Assembly (NCBI RefSeq): GCF_900156335.1
Contig: NZ_FTMZ01000009.1
Span: 62,001 to 126,000, forward strand
Source of the DNA: Sphaerotilus natans
GTDB lineage: Bacteria; Pseudomonadota; Gammaproteobacteria; Burkholderiales; Burkholderiaceae_C
Reading direction: 5' to 3'
DNA: 64,000 nt
This document shows positions 59,832 to 64,000 of the stretch, piece by piece. Both the position numbers and the translations under genes were made by a program. The notes below the pieces were generated by a model, which saw nothing but the letters and a program-made list of their open reading frames with translations, did no database searches and was not told where the DNA came from. Position 1 is the first letter of the stretch. Each line of letters starts with the position of its first letter.

Positions 59832-61130
59832 TCAGGAGTCTTGATCGGCGTCACGCGCCGGTGCGCCCTCGGCCGGTCGGCCGGCGCGGTTCGAGCCCGC
59901 GACCAGATCGAAGCGCAGCAGCCGGCACTCGATCGGGCCGTTCCACATCGGCACGCGCCGGCTCTCCTTCAGGCGCATCGCCTGGCCGAGCTTGGCGTCG
60001 GGCGTGAGCACCCAGGCGGTCCAGCCGGCGTGGTGGCGCTTCCAGTGCGCCGCCAGCGACGAGAAGAAGGCCTGCGAGGTGCCGCCGCCCTCGAAGTCCT
60101 CGCGCACCAGCCGCGCGGCCTGGCCGGCCGAGCCGGTGCCCTTGGCGTCGATGCGCTCGCCGTAGGGCGGGTTGAGCACCAGCACGCCGCGCTCGGCCGG
60201 GCAGGGGCGCTGCAGCGCGTCCATCGTCTTGAACTCGATCGCGTGCGCCACGCCCGCGCGCTCGGCGTTGCGGGTGGCGAAGTCGGTCATGCGGAAGGAC
60301 ACGTCGCCGGCGAAGATCGGCACCGCCGGCGCATGCACGCGCGCGCGCGCCTCGGCCTTCATCGCCTGCCAGGCCGGCGCCTCCAGGCGGAAGGGCTGCA
60401 GGCGCTCGAAGGCGAAGCTGCGCTGCAGGCCCGGCGCGATGCCGCAGGCGATCTGCGCCGCCTCGATGGCGATGGTGCCGGCGCCGCAGCAGGGGTCGAG
60501 CAGCGCGCCATCCTCGGGGCGGCCGTGCCAGCCGGCGGCGGCCAGCATCGCCGCGGCCAGCGTCTCCTTCAGCGGCGCCTCGCCCTTGGCCTCGCGCCAG
60601 CCGCGCTTGAACAGCGCCTCGCCGCTGGTGTCGATCGACAGCGTGGCGTGGTCCTCGTGCAGGTGCAGCACCAGCGACAGGTCGGGGCGGTGCGGATCGA
60701 CGTTCGGGCGCTCGCCGCTGTCCTCGCGCATGACGTCGCAGACGGCATCCTTGATGCGCAGCGAGGCGAAGTGCAGGCTGTGCAGCGGCGAGCGCACCGC
60801 GGTGGTGTCCACCCGCAGCGTCTGGCGCGGCGTGATCCACTCGGACCAGCGCACGCTGCAGGCCAGCTCGTAGAGGTCGCGCTCGTCGCGGTAGCCGCCC
60901 TCGGCCACCTGCCACAGCACGCGCTGGGCCAGCCGGCTCTCCAGATTGAGCCGCATCGCGGTGGCGGCGCTGCCGATCAGCGCGACGCCGCCCCGCTCGG
61001 CGCGCACCGACTCGGCCGCACGCGGCGCGCCGGCGGCGGTCAGGATGGCGCGCACCTCGTCGGCCAGCAGCGGCTCGACGCCGGCGGCGCAGGGAAGAAA
61101 CAGGGGCGAGGGGTTCAGGACGGCAGGCAT
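59832..61130 (-). CDS. THUMP-domain class I RNA methyltransferase (RlmL N-terminal type)
   Basis: 432 aa. An N-terminal ferredoxin-like/THUMP region (residues about 10-160) precedes a Rossmann methyltransferase: the SAM motif LLDPCCGAGTIAIEAAQIA and the catalytic NPPYGERIDAKG segment mark the N2-guanine rRNA methyltransferases (RlmL/YcbY N-half). It probably makes m2G2445 in 23S rRNA. It lacks the C-terminal RlmK domain found in enterobacterial RlmL fusions. The ATG before PAVLNPSPLFLPC is chosen. Confidence 0.88.
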   Translation of the reverse strand: MPAVLNPSPLFLPCAAGVEPLLADEVRAILTAAGAPRAAESVRAERGGVALIGSAATAMRLNLESRLAQRVLWQVAEGGYRDERDLYELACSVRWSEWITPRQTLRVDTTAVRSPLHSLHFASLRIKDAVCDVMREDSGERPNVDPHRPDLSLVLHLHEDHATLSIDTSGEALFKRGWREAKGEAPLKETLAAAMLAAAGWHGRPEDGALLDPCCGAGTIAIEAAQIACGIAPGLQRSFAFERLQPFRLEAPAWQAMKAEARARVHAPAVPIFAGDVSFRMTDFATRNAERAGVAHAIEFKTMDALQRPCPAERGVLVLNPPYGERIDAKGTGSAGQAARLVREDFEGGGTSQAFFSSLAAHWKRHHAGWTAWVLTPDAKLGQAMRLKESRRVPMWNGPIECRLLRFDLVAGSNRAGRPAEGAPARDADQDS

Positions 61131-61332
61131 GGCGCGATTGTCGCCGCCCAGACCCGCCGCCATGCGGACAGACGCGATGCAAGGAACAGATACAGCCGTT
61201 GCAGCATGACGGCGATCTTCTTAAGCCAGCCGGAATCGAAGTGTCGTCAACCGCGACAGACTCTGCCGCGTCATAGAGACACCGGCCGGTTCCAGAACCA
61301 TCAGGCCGGCCCACCTTGCCTGGAGAACACGC

Positions 61333-62001
61333 ATGAACAAGACTTTCCTCCGTCCCGCATCGCCCGCTCTCGTCGCCACCGTCGCCGCCGCGCTGCTGCT
61401 GGGCGGCTGCGCGAACATGAGCGAGCGCCAGAAGGGCACCGCGGTCGGCGCGGGCATCGGCGCCGGCGTCGGCGCGGTGATCGGCAAGACCACCGGCGGC
61501 AAGGCCGGCACCGGCGCGGTCGTCGGCGGCGCCATCGGCGCGGTCGCCGGCAACCTGTGGTCCAAGCGCATGGAGGACAAGCGCCGCGAGATGGAGCAGG
61601 CCACCGCCGGCACCGGCGTGACCGTGGCCCGCACCGACGACAACCAGCTGCGCGTCAATCTGCCCGGCGACATTTCCTTCGACACCGGCCGCTCCAACAT
61701 CCGCCCCGACATGGCGCCGATCCTGAGCAAGTTCGCGCAGGGTCTGGACGGCTCGATGAACGTGCAGATCACCGGCCACACCGACAGCCAGGGCAGCGAC
61801 GCGATCAACAACCCGCTGTCGAAGGACCGCGCCGACGCGGTGCGCGACTATCTGGTCGCCCAGGGCGTGCCGGCCACCCGCATCAGCACCGTCGGCCGCG
61901 GCGAGCACCAGCCGATCGCCGACAACACCACCGCAGAAGGCCGCGCCAAGAACCGCCGCGTCGAGATCTTCCTGCGCGAGCCGGCCAAGACCGGCGGCTG
62001 A
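61333..62001 (+). CDS. OmpA-family lipoprotein with glycine-zipper domain
   Basis: 222 aa. Lipoprotein signal with lipobox LLGGC; a Gly-rich zipper (about residues 35-75, GAGIGAGVGAVIG repeat) follows; then an OmpA C-terminal peptidoglycan-binding domain (NVQITGHTDSQGSDAINNPL; RADAVRDYLV; GRAKNRRVEIFL). It likely tethers the outer membrane to peptidoglycan. A single-gene unit, with a 200-bp gap to the rRNA methyltransferase gene. Confidence 0.9.
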   Translation: MNKTFLRPASPALVATVAAALLLGGCANMSERQKGTAVGAGIGAGVGAVIGKTTGGKAGTGAVVGGAIGAVAGNLWSKRMEDKRREMEQATAGTGVTVARTDDNQLRVNLPGDISFDTGRSNIRPDMAPILSKFAQGLDGSMNVQITGHTDSQGSDAINNPLSKDRADAVRDYLVAQGVPATRISTVGRGEHQPIADNTTAEGRAKNRRVEIFLREPAKTGG

Positions 62002-62008
62002 GGCCGGC

Positions 62009-62305
62009 TCAGTCCCACATCAGCAGTTCGGCCAGACGGCGCGTCACCCAGCGCGCCTCGTCCGCGGAGAAGCCGGACTCGGGCTGCGCCAGCCCCTGCT
62101 CGATGCGCGCCAGCACCTCGTCCTCCGACACGCCGAGGTCGAAGTGGATGTGCTGCGCCTGCGCCACCAGCTGCTGCGACAGGTCCTCGCACAGCTCGTA
62201 GCGCTCGCGCACCTGCGCCACCGGCGTGCGCAGCCGGGTGCGGCTGCGGTCGCGGTGCAGGTCGAGGAAGGACTCGGGGATGAGGATCTGGTTCTCGTCG
62301 GACAT
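62009..62305 (-). CDS. Conserved hypothetical protein (98 aa)
   Basis: A small soluble, mostly helical protein, acidic and rich in Glu/Leu (MSDENQILIPESFLDLH; VRERYELCEDLSQQLV; EDEVLARIEQGL). I do not recognise a family. It ends 7 bp from the OmpA-type gene (convergent) and its ATG lies 7 bp downstream of the MFS stop on the same strand, so it may be co-transcribed with that pump. The WVTRRLAELLMWD end is hydrophobic. Confidence 0.65.
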   Translation of the reverse strand: MSDENQILIPESFLDLHRDRSRTRLRTPVAQVRERYELCEDLSQQLVAQAQHIHFDLGVSEDEVLARIEQGLAQPESGFSADEARWVTRRLAELLMWD

Positions 62306-62312
62306 GGCCGGA

Positions 62313-63539
62313 TCAGTGTAGTGCCGCGCCGGCCGGCGTCTGGCGCAGCGCCGGACGACCGACAAGAAGGGCCAGCAACGCGCAGCCCGCCACGCCGGCC
62401 ACCATCGGCAGCGCGCCATGCGCGTGGCCGCCGAGGGCCGACACCAGCGCCATCACCAGCGCGCCGCAGACCATCTGCACCGTGCCGATCAGCGCCGAGG
62501 CGGTGCCGGCCACCGCGCCGTGCTGCTCCAGCGCCAGCACCGGCACCGTCGGCGCCACCAGCCCCAGGAAGCCATAGGCGACGAACAGCAGCGCCACCAG
62601 CACCTCGAGGCGGTCGATGCCGGCCAGCGTCAATGCCAGCAGCAGCGCGCTGGCGGCCAGATAGCCGCTCAGCCCGAGGCGGATCACCGCCGGCAGGCCC
62701 AGACGCCGGCACAGCCGCGCGTTGATCTGCGCCGCGCCGATGAAGGCGGCGGCGTTCAGGCCGAACAGCATCCCGTACTGCGTCGGCGTCACGCCGTGGT
62801 GCTCGATGATCACGAAGGACGAATGGCCCAGATAGGCCATGAAGCCCGACATCGCGAAGGCACCGGTCAGCGCCAGCGCGATGAAGTGGCGGTCGCGCAG
62901 CAGCTCGGCCACCGCCGCGAGCGTGCCCGCCAGCGTGGTGCCGCGACGCGCCTCGACCGGGCGGCTCTCCTGCAGCGCCCACAGCACCAGGCCCAGCGCG
63001 AGCAGCCCCAGCACGACGATGCTGCCGAAGATCCAGCGCCATCCCGCCAGCGCCACCACCAGGCTGCCGGCCAGCGGCGCCAGGATCGGCGAGACGCTGA
63101 ACACCAGCATCAGCATCGCGCCCAGCCGCGCGGCCTCAGCGCCGGTGTGCAGATCGCGCACGACCGCGCGCGGAATGACCATGCCGGCGCAGGCGCCCAC
63201 GCCGGCGATGAAGCGCATCACGATCAGCGTGTGGGCGTCGGGCGCCAGCGCGCAGCCCAGGCTGCCCAGCACGAACAGCCCCAGCCCCGCCATCAGCGGC
63301 ACCCGCCGCCCGAAACGATCCGACAGCGGCCCGTAGAGCATCTGGCACAGCCCGAGCGCGATGAAGAAGGCGGTCAGGCTCATCTGCACCTCGCCCGCGC
63401 TCGCGCCCAGCGCCTGCGCCATCTGCGGCATCGCTGGCAGGTACATGTCGATCGCGAACGGCCCGATCGCGGAGATCAGGCCCAGGATCACGGCGTGGCG
63501 AAGCAGGGAGGCGTCAGCGGACGGGGATGAGGCGGGCAT
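62313..63539 (-). CDS. Bcr/CflA-type multidrug efflux permease
   Basis: 408 aa, 12 membrane helices. Bcr/CflA signatures: GPFAIDMYLPAMPQMAQALG in helix 1, YGPLSDRFGRRVPLMAGLG in loop 2-3 and VRDLHTGAEAARLGAML. It exports drugs by proton antiport. The start is the ATG preceding PASSPSADASLL; the open frame upstream carries unlikely sequence. It is divergent from the AlbA_2-domain gene across 100 bp. Confidence 0.88.
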   Translation of the reverse strand: MPASSPSADASLLRHAVILGLISAIGPFAIDMYLPAMPQMAQALGASAGEVQMSLTAFFIALGLCQMLYGPLSDRFGRRVPLMAGLGLFVLGSLGCALAPDAHTLIVMRFIAGVGACAGMVIPRAVVRDLHTGAEAARLGAMLMLVFSVSPILAPLAGSLVVALAGWRWIFGSIVVLGLLALGLVLWALQESRPVEARRGTTLAGTLAAVAELLRDRHFIALALTGAFAMSGFMAYLGHSSFVIIEHHGVTPTQYGMLFGLNAAAFIGAAQINARLCRRLGLPAVIRLGLSGYLAASALLLALTLAGIDRLEVLVALLFVAYGFLGLVAPTVPVLALEQHGAVAGTASALIGTVQMVCGALVMALVSALGGHAHGALPMVAGVAGCALLALLVGRPALRQTPAGAALH

Positions 63540-63639
63540 CGGGCAACAGCGCGGGCAAAGAGGGCATTGCACCATCTTCCGCGCGGCCGCGTCGTCACAG
63601 GCATGGGAACATCGCCGGATCCGACCCGTAGCCCCACCC

Positions 63640-64000
63640 ATGAGTGACTCCCATACCTCCCTGACAACCAGCAAGATTGCAGCACTGCTTGCCACCTCGG
63701 AAAGCAAGTCGTTGGACTTCAAGCGCATCAGTGGCAAGCAGACACGGCTCTACGAGACTGTCTGCGCATTCGCCAATACCGATGGTGGCTGGCTGGTCAT
63801 CGGTGTCGGAGACGCCAAAGCCACGAAGCCTGGCGACAAGCCAGCCTCCCGTCTGTATGGCGTTGAGGAGAACCCCGAAGGCTTCGATGACTTTCGGCGT
63901 GAATTGCTGCAACGCTTCACGCCCGCGATCGCAGGACTGCACTGGCAGCTTCTCCCCTGTGCTTTGCGCGACGGGAAGCCAGGGCATGTGGCACTGCTGA
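63640..64000 (+). CDS. AlbA_2/Schlafen-type DNA-binding or NTPase protein, N-terminal part (runs off right edge)
   Basis: 120 residues before the edge. The N-terminal segment KIAALLATSESKSLDFKRIS, then LYETVCAFANTDGGWLVIGV, is the AlbA_2 (Schlafen-like) domain signature (E-x-x-x-x-FK and ANT-x-GG). Such proteins act in ATP-binding regulation or phage/mobile element defence. Codon use is clearly less GC-biased than in its neighbours, suggesting transfer or the start of an accessory island beyond this window. An exact function cannot be given from the fragment. Confidence 0.78.
   Translation, partial: MSDSHTSLTTSKIAALLATSESKSLDFKRISGKQTRLYETVCAFANTDGGWLVIGVGDAKATKPGDKPASRLYGVEENPEGFDDFRRELLQRFTPAIAGLHWQLLPCALRDGKPGHVALL

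Noticed and set aside
1-64000. tRNA, rRNA, CRISPR arrays and intact insertion sequences
   Set aside because: Reading through the window showed no tRNA-like cloverleaf, no rRNA, no regular spacer-repeat array, and no transposase or integrase gene.

Overview
The window is a 64 kb stretch of a GC-rich chromosome with dense, short-spaced genes. The gene set (mnmG-rsmG-lysE-parA block, Bug/TTT receptor, fused indolepyruvate ferredoxin oxidoreductase, LiuR-type MerR, many Lrp and AraC regulators, DUF1501/DUF1800 pair) points to a betaproteobacterium of the order Burkholderiales, probably near the Leptothrix/Sphaerotilus/Rubrivivax group. That placement is an inference from gene content and base composition; there is no rRNA in the window.

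The most important region is the middle. Between a small membrane-protein gene and an O6-alkylguanine-DNA methyltransferase gene (about 28.98-29.44 kb) lies an AT-rich non-coding segment with eleven DnaA-box-like nonamers, all in one orientation and many spaced by 12 or 22 bp. It has the look of the chromosomal replication origin. mnmG, rsmG, a LysE exporter gene and parA follow about 4-8 kb to the right, and mnmG carries a parS-like ParB site inside its coding sequence. parB is not next to parA. A second, unexpected set of about fourteen DnaA-box-like nonamers lies at 52.7-55.8 kb, mostly inside coding sequence (an LRR-kinase, a DTW-domain tRNA enzyme and a Crp-type regulator).

Left arm (0-28.7 kb): end of an aldo/keto reductase; dctBD two-component genes; a Bug receptor; a sulfur amino-acid cluster (Lrp regulator, gamma-lyase/synthase, homocysteine methyltransferase); a DUF1800-DUF1501 pair; an AEC transporter; an envelope-modification cluster (PAP2 phosphatase, phosphoethanolamine transferase, PmrAB-like system); a secreted MBL protein and AraC regulator; a citrulline/ornithine to proline pathway (ctlX, ocd, Lrp); a MocR regulator with rhodanese and GNAT genes; LysE with its Lrp regulator; a lipoprotein glycerophosphodiester phosphodiesterase behind a Pho-box-like array; a decayed hydrolase fragment; and an alpha/beta hydrolase coupled to an M14-type hydrolase.

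Right arm (29.4-64 kb): DNA repair methyltransferase, AraC regulator, BON protein, GST, small conserved proteins, the mnmG-parA block, an MBL hydrolase divergent from a LiuR-like MerR regulator with its operator, a gluconate-type TRAP transporter with gluconokinase and a LacI regulator with two clear operators, an Lrp regulator divergent from fused indolepyruvate ferredoxin oxidoreductase (with an in-frame REP-like insertion), DAHP synthase, a GGDEF-EAL protein, the LRR-kinase/DTW/luciferase-like/Crp group, trpS, two exported proteins, an RlmL-type rRNA methyltransferase, an OmpA-type lipoprotein, a Bcr/CflA efflux pump, and the start of an AlbA_2-domain gene with less GC-rich codon use.

A recurring theme is local regulation: four Lrp/AsnC genes each sit head-to-head with an amino-acid enzyme or exporter. 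No tRNA, rRNA, CRISPR array or intact insertion sequence was seen.
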